64,000 nt of DNA from positions 992,001 to 1,056,000 of the forward strand of contig NZ_CM001368.1 of the NCBI RefSeq assembly GCF_000177215.2, given 5' to 3'. Under the pieces are notes generated by a model, which was given only the letters and a program-made list of their open reading frames with translations, did no database searches and was not told where the DNA came from. The DNA comes from Solidesulfovibrio carbinoliphilus subsp. oakridgensis. GTDB lineage: Bacteria; Desulfobacterota; Desulfovibrionia; Desulfovibrionales; Desulfovibrionaceae. Numbering within the stretch: position 1 is the stretch's first letter; each line of letters begins with the position of its first letter. A program made the position numbers and the translations under genes. Below are positions 9,570 through 17,444 of this stretch, piece after piece.

Positions 9570-10043
9570 TTACAGGAAGTTGGGATTCTCGGTGATGTGC
9601 CGCCACAGGGCCATGACGGCCAGGGCGTAGCCGGTGAGGCCAAAGCCGGCGATGCAGCCGATGCAGTTCTTGCCGATCATGCTCTTCTGGCGCAACGGTT
9701 CGTCGGTGCGGGCGAAGATGTTGGAAATATGGACCTCGACGCAGGGGATGCCGATCCAGGCCAGGCAGTCGGCCAGGGCCAGGCTGGTGTGGGTATAGGC
9801 CCCGGCGTTGAGCACAATGCCGTCGAGCCCGTCCTTCCAGGCCTGCTCCAGCCGGTCGATGCAGTGGCCTTCGCTGTTGGCCTGGTGAAATTGCAGTTCC
9901 AACCGCTCGGAGGATTCGCCGAGCATTTCGGCCACCAGGGCCGGCAGGTCCGCGATGGTGCGGTGGCCGTAGATCTCTGGCTGCCGCAGCCCAATAAACC
10001 CCAGGTTGGGGCCGTTTAGGACCAGTAACCTCACCTTGCGCAT
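9570..10043 (-). CDS. aroQ: 3-dehydroquinate dehydratase, type II
   Basis: The 157-residue protein has the type II dehydroquinase core: LNGPNLGFIGLRQPEIYG near the start, with Arg20 and Tyr25 expected to be catalytic, and the HQANSEGHCIDRL and NAGAYTHTSLALADCL motifs. EVHISNIFARTDEPLR completes the active site. It performs the third step of the shikimate pathway. Phe-Ile replaces the usual Asn-Leu-Leu after GPNL, as in some deltaproteobacterial sequences. The start at 10043 is preceded by AAGGAAG; longer upstream frames lack similarity. It is the first gene of the leftward aroQ-efp-ftsK run and divergent from engB. Confidence 0.9.
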   Translation of the reverse strand: MRKVRLLVLNGPNLGFIGLRQPEIYGHRTIADLPALVAEMLGESSERLELQFHQANSEGHCIDRLEQAWKDGLDGIVLNAGAYTHTSLALADCLAWIGIPCVEVHISNIFARTDEPLRQKSMIGKNCIGCIAGFGLTGYALAVMALWRHITENPNFL

Positions 10044-10109
10044 GCTGCCTTCCTTTTTAGGCGCTCTCCGGGCCTTGACGGGGTCCCTGGAGCCAGTCAC
10101 AACAAACGG

Positions 10110-10739
10110 ATGGACGCCATAGCACAAACTCGAACGGAACTCGACCTGGACCTTGTGGTCACCGCCTACCTGTCCGACCAGATCCCGGTCGTGGCCGAAC
10201 CGCAAATCGCCCTGGCCGGTCGCTCCAACGTGGGCAAATCCACGCTCGTCAACTGTCTGGCCGGCCGCAAGGGCCTGGCCAAGATCAGCGCCACGCCGGG
10301 CAAGACCCGAAGCCTCAACTTCTATCAGGCCCGGGCCACCGGCTATTGCCTGGTCGATCTGCCGGGCTACGGCTACGCCCGTTGCTCCATGGCCGAACGG
10401 GACAAATGGGCCAAGCTGATCGAGGCCTATCTCAGCAAAACCGACCAGCTTCGGGCCGTCGTCGCCCTGGTCGACTGCCGTCTGCCGCCCCAGCGCCTGG
10501 ACATCGAACTGGTGGACTGGCTGCGGGCCCGGCGCATCCCCATGATCATGGTGCTGACCAAGGCGGACAAATGCAAGCAGCGGGACCGCGAGGCCCGGAA
10601 AAAAGAGTGGCGGGAGCTCGCGCAACCCGCCTTCCCGCCGATTCTTTTTTCCGGCAAGACCGGGCTTGGCCGGGAGGCGCTTTGCCGGGTCCTGGCCGAG
10701 GCCGCCGTCAATCCCGAGGCGTCTCCTCCCGCTCCTTGA
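10110..10739 (+). CDS. engB: Ribosome biogenesis GTP-binding protein EngB/YsxC
   Basis: The 209-residue GTPase has G1 GRSNVGKS (37-44), G3 DLPGYGYA near 83, G4 TKAD near 150 and an SGKTG motif near 178. TPGKTRSLNFY in switch I is diagnostic of the EngB/YihA family, which helps assemble the 50S subunit. It is divergent from aroQ. Its 3' end overlaps the 3' end of a small leftward gene by 32 bp. Confidence 0.93.
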   Translation: MDAIAQTRTELDLDLVVTAYLSDQIPVVAEPQIALAGRSNVGKSTLVNCLAGRKGLAKISATPGKTRSLNFYQARATGYCLVDLPGYGYARCSMAERDKWAKLIEAYLSKTDQLRAVVALVDCRLPPQRLDIELVDWLRARRIPMIMVLTKADKCKQRDREARKKEWRELAQPAFPPILFSGKTGLGREALCRVLAEAAVNPEASPPAP

Positions 10740-10899
10740 AAAAGCCGGTGAGGAACTCCGCGTCCTTGGGACTCAGGTTGAAATTCACGGCCGCCTTGTC
10801 AATCAGCGCGGAAAAGGACTGGCCGGTTTCGCTTCGTTGCTCGTCAATCCACTTGACGGCGCGTCGCATAAGCTCGCCTTGCGGCATGATCGTCGCCAT
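10708..10899 (-). CDS. Small conserved-looking hypothetical protein
   Basis: The 63-residue protein is preceded by AAGGAGG with good spacing, which fixes the start at 10899 even though the frame continues upstream. It is mostly helical and charged (MRRAVKWIDEQRSE, SALIDKAAVNFNLSPKDAEFLTGFF). No known domain is recognised. It is convergent with engB and overlaps its last 32 bp. Confidence 0.65.
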   Translation of the reverse strand: MATIMPQGELMRRAVKWIDEQRSETGQSFSALIDKAAVNFNLSPKDAEFLTGFFKEREETPRD

Positions 10900-11010
10900 A
10901 GAGCCTCCTTGCCCGGCTCCTAGGCATACACGAGGCCGGCACGGGTTGCAACTTGCTGGGCCATGGGGTAAAGCCGCCCCCACATCCCCTCTCAGGAGAT
11001 CTTCCTCGTC

Positions 11011-11808
11011 ATGACCGAAACCCTAGCCGCCACCGTGCTCGGCCTTGTCGAAGGCGTCACCGAATTCCTGCCCGTCTCTTCCACCGGCCATCTTATCTTG
11101 GCCGGTCACCTCATCGGGTTCACCGGGGACAAGGCGGACAGCTTCGAGGTGATTATCCAGCTCGGGGCCATCCTGGCCGTGGTGGTCCTCTATTGGAAAC
11201 GGTTCTGGTGGCTCCTCTCGCCAAAGCCCTTGCACGCTTTTTCCGGGCTTCGCGGCATCTGGCTTTTGTTTCTGACCTCGCTTCCCGCCGGGCTGGTCGG
11301 GCTGGTGGCCAGGAAAACCATCAAGGCCTACCTGTTCGGCCCGATCACCGTGGCCCTGGCCCTGGCCGTCGGCGCGCTCATGATCTTCTGGGTCGAGCGC
11401 CGGCGCATGCGCGACCGCTACTATACCCTGGACGAAATCACGCCGGCCCTGGCCTTCGGCATCGGCTGCTTCCAGTGCCTGTCTCTGTGGCCCGGTTTCT
11501 CGCGGTCCGCGGCCACCATCATGGGCGGCATGCTCCTTGGGGCCAAGCGGAGCCTGGCGGCGGAATATTCCTTCATCGCCGCCGTGCCGATCATGTTCGC
11601 GGCCACGGCTTACGATTTCTACAAGAGCGCGCCCCTGTATTCTGCCGACGACCTCGGCATTCTGGCCATCGGCTTCGTGGTGTCGTTTCTTGCGGCCCTG
11701 GCCGCGGTCAAAGGTTTCATCGTCCTGGTCAAGCAGGTGTCCCTGCGCCCCTTTGCCTGGTACCGGCTGGCCTTGGCCGCGGCGGTCTTTTTTTTCTGGC
11801 CAAAATGA
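11011..11808 (+). CDS. uppP: Undecaprenyl-diphosphatase UppP/BacA
   Basis: The 265-residue polytopic membrane protein carries both family signatures: GLVEGVTEFLPVSSTGH (residues about 11-27), with the catalytic Glu and the Ser/His cluster, and PGFSRSAATIMGGM near 163, with the essential Arg. It dephosphorylates undecaprenyl diphosphate to recycle the peptidoglycan lipid carrier and can give bacitracin resistance. It lies just upstream of the tRNA-Met gene used by island 1. Confidence 0.93.
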   Translation: MTETLAATVLGLVEGVTEFLPVSSTGHLILAGHLIGFTGDKADSFEVIIQLGAILAVVVLYWKRFWWLLSPKPLHAFSGLRGIWLLFLTSLPAGLVGLVARKTIKAYLFGPITVALALAVGALMIFWVERRRMRDRYYTLDEITPALAFGIGCFQCLSLWPGFSRSAATIMGGMLLGAKRSLAAEYSFIAAVPIMFAATAYDFYKSAPLYSADDLGILAIGFVVSFLAALAAVKGFIVLVKQVSLRPFAWYRLALAAAVFFFWPK

Positions 11809-11883
11809 CTTGGCCCGGGGAAAAGGCTTGCCAACCCCTGTCGAATTGGATATCTACCCGTTTCTCCGCTGACGGGGACTTCT

Positions 11884-11960
11884 GGCGAGGTAGCTCAGAC
11901 GGTTAGAGCATGCGGCTCATATCCGCAGTGTCGGGGGTTCAATTCCCTCCCTCGCTACCA
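11884..11960 (+). tRNA. tRNA-Met (anticodon CAT), elongator-like
   Basis: The 77-nt cloverleaf has acceptor GGCGAGG pairing with CCTCGCT, an encoded CCA, a D arm TAGCTCAG, an anticodon stem GCGG/CCGC with loop CTCATAT, and T loop GGTTCAATTCC. The body resembles elongator tRNA-Met. A lysidine-modified tRNA-Ile2 is a less likely alternative because both have a CAT anticodon. A terminator (GGGGATCGG with CCGGTCCCC, then Ts) follows at 11969-12004. The 3' end is duplicated at 19611. Confidence 0.92.
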
Positions 11961-12006
11961 GAAATTACGGGGATCGGTCATAAGTGTCCGGTCCCCTTTT
12001 TCTTTT
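11942..12006 (+). repeat. attL of island 1
   Basis: This 65-bp segment begins ATTCCCTCCCTCGCTACCA in the tRNA T-arm and runs through the terminator. It is repeated at 19611-19676 with one inserted A and a three-base difference in the terminator loop. Confidence 0.85.
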
Positions 12007-12103
12007 GATGACGGAGGGTTCCGGTTTTTCCTTCAGACAGCCTGTCAAAGGGCCAGTGGTACAAAATGCTGGTCCATTCCTACCTCAACCAGCGGGGTTG
12101 GAC

Positions 12104-13795
12104 ATGGCAGGACTCTCCTATTTGGTTCATCGAGGCGGCACTCTCCACTTCCGAGCGGCAATCCCTTTTGATCTTCGCCCCCGCCTTGGCCGCACAGAGT
12201 TTCGGATTTCTTTGGGTACTGGACGACTGCGCGAAGCCCGGGACAAGGCCTTGGCCTTGGCCGTGTTCGTGCGTCGACTCATCCGAGAATTGAGGAAAGG
12301 GGCAATGGCAGACCTGACGAGCGATGAAATTTTCGAGATGGCCCGGCAAGAGTTCAAGCGCATCTTGGAGGAAGACCGGAAGAGCCGGATGCGTTTCCCT
12401 GGCGAATACGAATTCAAGGCTCGGGTGCCTGTTAAAGGACCACTTGATGCGAACTGGAGAGAATTGACGGAACTAGATCCCTGGGACCATCTGACAGCAA
12501 AAGAGGCTGAGCCCATCATACGGGGTAAGCTTCGCAACGGGCAGTGGCCCGACTTGAAAAAACCCGTTTTGGATCTCTTAAAACGTAATGGCTACGATAT
12601 TCTTTCCGATGACCCTCTCGTTAACGAAATCTGCCACGTATATGCTCAAGGAATGATAGAAGCGTTCACTGCTATTCGAGAACGTGAGCATGGTTTGGTC
12701 GACTATCTACCGGTCGTCTTTCATGATGATCAATCGCTATCTGATCCGACAAAACAGATTGAACAGGTCAAAAAACCAGAGAAGCGCCTACTGTCTGGAC
12801 TTGTGAATGAGTATTGCGGTGAAAAAAGACAACATGGTTGGACAGCAAGATCAGACAGGACTATCACGGAACGTCTCAATCATCTCATCGAATTGATGGG
12901 TGACGTCCAATTAGAGACGATCAATTACGATTTCGCCTTTCGTTTTCGCAAGAAGCTCATGGAGAAGCCACGAAAAAAGCAGTCTGCAGAATCCAAATCT
13001 TCTGGACTGCTTGAATCTATCGCTCCAGGCACCGTCAATAACATCATCACGGACATCGCTGCGATGTTCAAATACGCCAAAAAGCGCGACTGGATTGCCA
13101 ACAACTACTTCTCAGAAATGACGCTCCGGGACACAACCCCGGCACACAAGAAACGACAGGCGTTCACGAAGGAAGAAATTGCCCTCCTCTTGGGGCCGAG
13201 ATTTCTCGATGCCTGCGGCAAGATCCCCTGGCGTTTTTGGGTTCCTCTACTCGGCTTGTTCACTGGTGCGCGACTGGATGAAATTGCCCAGGCACATGTT
13301 GATGATGTTCGAGAGGTCGATGGCATCTGGTGTCTTGTAATTGAATCTTCTGACACAAAGTCGGTAAAAACAATTAGTGGCAATCGAAGCATCCCTCTCC
13401 ATCCATTTCTCATTGAGGAGTTGAACTTCCTTGGATTCGTTGAAGCACAACGCGCAAACGGTGAACTGGAATTGTTTCCTGCTCTAAAGCGAGTTCAAGG
13501 GCGTAAAGGGCACTATCTCACCAAGTGGTTTGGCGATTATCGAGATGCTCTTGGCATCCAAAAGACGAGAACCTTCCATAGCCTGCGAAAGAATTTCTCG
13601 AAGTGCCTCGCTGTAAACGATGTGCCGGCAAATATGATCAAGAGGCTCGATGGGCATAGCCTAGCAAGTGATGTCACAGAATATCATTACATTCAGGAAA
13701 TTCCAGTGACCAAGCTTGTAGAATACATAGCGAGATTGGATTTCGGCGTCGACCTCTCGCACTTGAAGGAGTCTCGGTTCGTGCTGAAGGGATAG
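12104..13795 (+). CDS. Tyrosine recombinase (island 1 integrase)
   Basis: The 563-residue protein begins MAGLSYLVHRGGTLHFRAAIP, an N-terminal arm-binding domain found in many proteobacterial integrases. A SAM-like core-binding domain (about 265-380) follows. The catalytic domain has Arg near 389 (FTGARLDEIAQ), HSLRKNF near 492, a GHS near 516 and the probable nucleophile Tyr in EYHYIQE near 528. It should catalyse insertion and excision at the tRNA-Met attachment site. The upstream open frame from 11984 reads through the tRNA terminator and was not accepted. GC content falls below that of the neighbours in the middle of the gene, consistent with transfer. Confidence 0.9.
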   Translation: MAGLSYLVHRGGTLHFRAAIPFDLRPRLGRTEFRISLGTGRLREARDKALALAVFVRRLIRELRKGAMADLTSDEIFEMARQEFKRILEEDRKSRMRFPGEYEFKARVPVKGPLDANWRELTELDPWDHLTAKEAEPIIRGKLRNGQWPDLKKPVLDLLKRNGYDILSDDPLVNEICHVYAQGMIEAFTAIREREHGLVDYLPVVFHDDQSLSDPTKQIEQVKKPEKRLLSGLVNEYCGEKRQHGWTARSDRTITERLNHLIELMGDVQLETINYDFAFRFRKKLMEKPRKKQSAESKSSGLLESIAPGTVNNIITDIAAMFKYAKKRDWIANNYFSEMTLRDTTPAHKKRQAFTKEEIALLLGPRFLDACGKIPWRFWVPLLGLFTGARLDEIAQAHVDDVREVDGIWCLVIESSDTKSVKTISGNRSIPLHPFLIEELNFLGFVEAQRANGELELFPALKRVQGRKGHYLTKWFGDYRDALGIQKTRTFHSLRKNFSKCLAVNDVPANMIKRLDGHSLASDVTEYHYIQEIPVTKLVEYIARLDFGVDLSHLKESRFVLKG

Positions 13796-13797
13796 CC

Positions 13798-13910
13798 CTT
13801 TTCGCCGGCTAAGTCCCGCGTAAGGGGCCTTTTTGGTTCCTGTCCGACTCGGGATGATGTCTTGGTCATCCAAGGGCGAGGCCTCATTCAGGCCGGGTTA
13901 CGAGGGCCTT
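13798..13910 (+). repeat. 115-bp direct repeat, copy R1 (left of the TA module)
   Basis: R1 begins immediately after the integrase stop. It shares TTTTCGCCGG, AAGTCCC and GGGCC near the start, ACTCGGGATG in the middle, and a 21-bp block starting TCATTCAGGCCGGGTTACGA near the end with R2 at 14750-14864. An inner hairpin GGCCT-cattc-AGGCC is present only in R1. The 285 bp from R1 to dinJ contain no convincing gene. Confidence 0.6.
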
Positions 13911-14163
13911 GGGACTCGATCCTGGGTTGTGCGGGCGAGGTGTCCACCGACCTGGACGGGCTGGTCGGCTTGGGACCTTTGGCAGAGGGCTGGAGCAGTG
14001 AACCACAAGCAGCCGGCGAAGTGGCTGTCGACCGAGAAGATCAGCGAACGCTCCTTTAAAGGAGATTTTGACCCGGAAGTCCAGCAATGGCGGCGGCACC
14101 CACGCCTGTCTGGAGAGAAAACACGAAGCAGAGGTCAACCCCTTCACAATGACGACTTTGTGA

Positions 14164-14176
14164 GCTACATTGTAGC
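14164..14176. promoter_or_regulatory. Palindrome upstream of dinJ, candidate operator
   Basis: GCTAC-att-GTAGC lies 20 bp before the dinJ start. Antitoxins of the DinJ type repress their own operon through short palindromes at this position; the assignment here is an inference. Confidence 0.4.
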
Positions 14177-14195
14177 CCAAATGGGGAGGTGAACT

Positions 14196-14453
14196 ATGAC
14201 CGCGAACGCTGTTGTCCGGGCACGTGTCAACGAAAAGATCAAGGAAGACGCTACGGTAGTGCTGGCCTCAATGGGGCTCACAGTCTCCGATGCCTTCCGG
14301 ATGCTGTTGGTCCGCATCGCCACGGAAAAGGCTCTGCCCTTCGATCCGCTTATCCCGAATGAGGAAACGATTGAGGCCATGAACGCGGCGCGGCGAGGCG
14401 AATTGACGACGGTGGGAAAGCCGGAAAATCTGTTGGCGTCTCTCAATGCGTGA
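14196..14453 (+). CDS. dinJ: Antitoxin of the RelB/DinJ family
   Basis: The 85-residue protein has an N-terminal ribbon-helix-helix fold (NAVVRARVNEKIKEDATVVLASMGLTVSDAFRMLL) very like DinJ, then ATEKALPFDPLIPNEETIEAM and a flexible C-terminus that would wrap the toxin. A strong GGGAGG precedes the start. It should neutralise the YafQ-like toxin encoded by the next gene, whose start overlaps this one by 8 bp. Confidence 0.9.
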   Translation: MTANAVVRARVNEKIKEDATVVLASMGLTVSDAFRMLLVRIATEKALPFDPLIPNEETIEAMNAARRGELTTVGKPENLLASLNA

Positions 14454-14727
14454 AGTCCGGTACACAGGGCGCTTCAAACGCGACTACAAACGGGAGAAGT
14501 CCGGGCGGCACGGCAAAGACCTCGACGACTTGCTTCCGGCAATCGTTGCCCTTCTGGCAGCAGATGTACCGCTTCCAGTCTTGAACCGTGATCATTCTCT
14601 CACTGGCGATTGGTGTGACCATCGAGATTGCCATATCAGGCCAGACCTTGTGCTGATATATCGTAAAACGCAAGATGGATTCCTTGACCTCGTACGTCTT
14701 GGATCGCATAGCGAACTTGGGCTTTGA
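14446..14727 (+). CDS. yafQ: YafQ-family mRNA interferase toxin
   Basis: The 93-residue protein has the RelE/YafQ fold: VRYTGRFKRDYKRE at the start, LNRDHSLTGDW near 50, CHIRPDLVLIYR near 63 and a final GSHSELG. The histidines at these three places correspond to the YafQ catalytic set, so the toxin looks intact. It is predicted to cut mRNA in the ribosomal A site. It is translationally coupled to dinJ. Repeat R2 begins 23 bp after its stop. Confidence 0.9.
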   Translation: MREVRYTGRFKRDYKREKSGRHGKDLDDLLPAIVALLAADVPLPVLNRDHSLTGDWCDHRDCHIRPDLVLIYRKTQDGFLDLVRLGSHSELGL

Positions 14728-14749
14728 GGAGGCGAGAAGACAATGAGCT

Positions 14750-14864
14750 CTTTTCGCCGGCCAAGTCCCTTGTAACGGGCCATCTATGATACGTCTTCCA
14801 CTCGGGATGGTACAACAGGTCCAGGAAGGGAAAGCTTCATTCAGGCCGGGTTACGAGGGGCTTT
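14750..14864 (+). repeat. 115-bp direct repeat, copy R2 (right of the TA module)
   Basis: This is the partner of R1 at 13798-13910, in the same orientation. Overall identity by eye is about 70-75 percent with small indels, highest at the two ends. Confidence 0.6.
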
Positions 14865-14976
14865 GCGGAGCGATTCGGCTAGCCTTCAAAAATCTTGACC
14901 GAGGACACATTGTGGCTCCATCGTGCTTGAAGAATTCCTTCCGCCGGCCAGCACAGGACCCCTGGAGAAAGAAGCT

Positions 14977-15183
14977 ATGAACAAGGGAACGATTTGTTCG
15001 AGAAACGCGGCACAGGTGGGAGGGGAGGCTTTGAAAATTCCCAATGCTGACACGGGGCAGGCCATCCAGGATGCCCTTATGGGGGAGAACCTCCACTCCT
15101 TTGATTCTCCCAGTGAGCTTTCCAAAGCGCTGAAAGCCGGCTTGCCTGCATCCTCTACCATTTGGCCTGACGAGTATGAATGA
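14977..15183 (+). pseudogene. Remnant of a second DinJ/RelB-type antitoxin
   Basis: An open frame of 68 residues starts at an ATG with a weak purine-rich site. Residues 20-62 (IPNADTGQAIQDA, NLHSFDSPSELSKALKAG) follow the C-terminal consensus of DinJ-like antitoxins, but the first 19 residues are unrelated and the ribbon-helix-helix half is missing. No toxin follows. The best reading is a 3' fragment fused to unrelated sequence; a small functional protein cannot be excluded. Confidence 0.5.
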
Positions 15184-15239
15184 TGTAAGCCTAAGCGGCC
15201 CCGGTCCCCGCTCCCGTCCCCGTCAAGCCCGCCAAGTTT

Positions 15240-15690
15240 ATGATCGGGTCGGCTGCGGTGTCGGTGAACGAGGACGGGCTGATCAGCCTGACGGATCTGT
15301 AGAAGGTGTCTGGTGGTCATAAGACCAAACAGCCTTCCAATTTTCTCTCTCAGGCGGCCATTGCCGATTTCATCAAAGAAATCGCTAATAAAGAGCAATC
15401 CTGGATTTCCAGGATTGTCATCTCGCGCCGTGGGGGTAAGCTCCCCGGCACCTTCGCTCACTGGCAGATCGCCCTGGCCTACGCCAAATGGCTCTCCCCG
15501 GCCCTGCACATGCAGGTCAACGAGATCTACGCCCGGTACAAGGCCGGCGATGCCACTCTGGCCGAGGAAGTGATCGACCGGGTCGAGAACCCGGAGGATC
15601 TCCTGCGGATCGAACGGCGGGCACGGGCCGCGTCCCAATACAAGCGCCTGTCGTCGGTGGTGTTCAACAACGGCGGGGGACAGAGCCAGA
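15240..15690 (+). pseudogene. KilA-N domain protein, interrupted by a stop codon
   Basis: From ATG 15240 the frame reads a KilA-N start (VSVNEDGLISLTDL), then a TAG at 15300-15302, then continues with VSGGHKTKQPSNFL, GGKLPGTFAHWQIALAYAKWL and HMQVNEIYARYKAGD. In intact relatives the stop position is usually Trp, so TGG to TAG is the likely lesion. After about 15690 similarity is lost. KilA-N proteins are phage and plasmid DNA-binding proteins. Restart at GTG 15306 would give an N-terminally truncated protein. Confidence 0.7.
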
Positions 15691-15812
15691 AGCTCAAGAT
15701 CCAGCCATCAGCCAAAAGAGGTGGAAGCATCGCCGAACGCAGCAACGCAAGGAAGGCATGCCCTATTCTTTCTATTCTAAAAGTCCTGAAAAGACCTGAA
15801 TACCTACTTAGT

Positions 15813-15924
15813 CCTCAACTAGGGGACATTGCACTGTCAATGGGGGGACATTTGGTGTCAATGAGGGGACACTTTTTGCGGAAGGGTATCAATTGCGGGA
15901 CAGGTGGGTGTCAATTAGGGGACG
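15813..15924 (+). repeat. Five iteron-like 16-bp repeats
   Basis: Copies of a TGTCAATNAGGGGACA-like motif start at 15813, 15835, 15856, 15887 and 15909. The spacings are 22, 21, 31 and 22 bp, that is two or three helical turns, so all copies face the same side of the DNA. They lie directly beside a replication-initiator-like gene, the expected place for an origin or for autoregulatory sites. Confidence 0.65.
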
Positions 15925-15927
15925 CCT

Positions 15928-16620
15928 CTAAAAATCCGAAGCCCTCCCGGAATCGAAGGAGCCATCGGCTTCACCGTCTGGATCGTGCGTCCAGCCCACG
16001 GCATGAAGGCGGACGCCCCAGATGCCTTCCCGTTCTCTGGTGATGACCCCGCCTTCTTCCAGGGAAGCCACCAACGCCCCGAACTTCGAGCGGGACACGC
16101 CCGACCAGCGCAGCAAATCGGCTTGCTTGCTCTGGCAGTAGTCCACCTCGCGCCACCTGAAAGCTTCGTCGGTCTCATCCCCGAAATCATTGTTTCGCGC
16201 CCGGACCCGCATCCCGAGATACAGCGAACGGGCGGCCGGGCTGAGTTTGGTCCACTCCGGGGACAGGACCAAGTCCTTGTAAACAAAGATCATGTTCTCT
16301 CTTTTTGTCGGCTTGTCGACCCAGTATCTGTAGTGACTGGTTGGACGGTGGCCTACTTCCTCACGCAAGAGAAGGTCCACGGCAATCAGTGCTTCCACTG
16401 AGGATTTGACGGTGCCGATAGCGAGGGCAGTCTGTTCGGCAATCGTCTGCTGGCTCGGAAACGCGAACCCCTCTTTGTTGCTATGGACGGCGATGTGCAG
16501 GAAGACGCTCCGGGCCGAGTGGTGGATCTTGCGGAATGGGGACGTCTTCTCTGTCAGCAACTCCTTTGGCAGCTTGTAGAAGTTTTCGGTGTAGCGCGAT
16601 GGTTGGGGGTCAACGGTCAT
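15928..16620 (-). CDS. Replication-initiator-like winged-helix protein
   Basis: The 230-residue protein starts at an ATG preceded by AGAAGGA. It has two helix-turn-helix regions: residues about 35-80 (ARSVFLHIAVHSNKEGFAFPSQQTIAEQTALAIGTVKSSVEALI, a HTH_36-like unit) and about 120-205 (LSPAARSLYLGMRVRARNN, QADLLRWSGVSRSKFGALVASLEEGGVI). A tandem winged-helix layout beside iterons is typical of plasmid Rep proteins, but no catalytic motif is visible and a transcriptional role is possible. The iteron array lies just past its 3' end. It is the leftmost of the leftward genes in island 1. Confidence 0.6.
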   Translation of the reverse strand: MTVDPQPSRYTENFYKLPKELLTEKTSPFRKIHHSARSVFLHIAVHSNKEGFAFPSQQTIAEQTALAIGTVKSSVEALIAVDLLLREEVGHRPTSHYRYWVDKPTKRENMIFVYKDLVLSPEWTKLSPAARSLYLGMRVRARNNDFGDETDEAFRWREVDYCQSKQADLLRWSGVSRSKFGALVASLEEGGVITREREGIWGVRLHAVGWTHDPDGEADGSFDSGRASDF

Positions 16621-16792
16621 GGTATATCCTTCTGGTTAGGGGTTGGATGACAGGGAAAAGACGCAACGTCCACGTGGTGGTGGTCGAGTGTTGGGCATGG
16701 CATTCGCTTCTTGTTCGGGATGGAGCAGAGACTAAGATCGGTCGTGACGACGTCAAGAGGAAAAATAAAGGCTGTAGCCGGGAAATTTCCAG

Positions 16793-16822
16793 AAAACAGA
16801 GTAAGATCGTCTTTACTCTGGT
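16793..16822 (-). terminator. Leftward terminator
   Basis: Stem CAGAGTAA with TTACTCTG followed by TTTTCTGG on the minus strand, immediately after the hypothetical gene at 16829-17161. Confidence 0.5.
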
Positions 16823-16828
16823 TGACCC

Positions 16829-17161
16829 CTAGACGGCCTCGCCATTCTCCCGGGCCTCAACCCTGCCCGCTTGGTCCACGAGGTCGGAAATCGCCTGGAG
16901 ATAGCGCTTAAAATGGGGCTTGTAATGGCTCCGGGAGAATTCCTCCCGAAAACCGCTCAGTTCGCCAAGCCGCCAGGACTCGGACCATGTCGGTTTGCCG
17001 AACCAGCGGGTCAGGACCACGTATTCATGAGCCCCGATGATGGGGCCGATCCTGACCTCGACGTCCACAGGGCCGAATTTGACCTTGTCATGGACGAGTG
17101 TGCGGACTGGGAGGCCGTAGAAGTCTTCGTTGGAATCGACCGTGCAATGGATTCTCCGCAT
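16829..17161 (-). CDS. Hypothetical protein
   Basis: The 110-residue protein is preceded by AAGGAG. The sequence has a beta-rich first half (VEVRIGPIIGAHEYVVLTRWFG) and a charged helical second half (REEFSRSHYKPHFKRYLQAISDLV). No known family is recognised. It sits between the Rep-like gene and the small regulator genes of island 1, all leftward. Confidence 0.6.
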   Translation of the reverse strand: MRRIHCTVDSNEDFYGLPVRTLVHDKVKFGPVDVEVRIGPIIGAHEYVVLTRWFGKPTWSESWRLGELSGFREEFSRSHYKPHFKRYLQAISDLVDQAGRVEARENGEAV

Positions 17162-17343
17162 AGGCAGTATTCTCCTTTTGGTGCATCTCCTGAGTTGTAG
17201 AGGTTGTGAGGTTGGCGGGAGCCTTGGCCGCTGAGAGGCGCGTCTTTTCTGGCTTCCCGGGAAAAATAAAATTTCTGGCATAGCAAAGGTCATGGCGGCG
17301 GGGGTTCGCACTAAAACCCCGCCTTACACGGGGGTTCGGACGC

Positions 17344-17442
17344 TCAGATTGAATGATAGAGCAGCCGCAGGTAGCGCATGACGAGAGCCTTCAATTCGCT
17401 CAGATCGGCCAGTAAAAGACGGGCCATATCGAATATGGTCAT
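17344..17442 (-). CDS. 32-residue hydrophobic peptide
   Basis: The peptide MTIFDMARLLLADLSELKAL... is preceded by AAGGAGG at good spacing. It is amphipathic to hydrophobic and ends in a Leu/Tyr-rich segment. It begins 2 bp after the stop of the ribbon-helix-helix-like gene upstream. A palindrome CCATAT-tcg-ATATGG covers its first codons and could fold over the start in mRNA. Function unknown; size and composition recall membrane-active peptides of type I toxin systems, but this is only a resemblance. Confidence 0.45.
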   Translation of the reverse strand: MTIFDMARLLLADLSELKALVMRYLRLLYHSI

Positions 17443-17444
17443 TG

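Noticed and set aside
11984-12103. N-terminal extension of the island 1 integrase starting MSGPLFLL
   Set aside because: It translates the tRNA terminator duplicated at attL and attR; the same reading appears at 19654 beside attR. The conserved protein begins at 12104.
15813-15924. CRISPR array
   Set aside because: The repeats are only 16 bp, imperfect, and spaced by 5-15 bp; they fit iterons, and no cas genes occur in the window.
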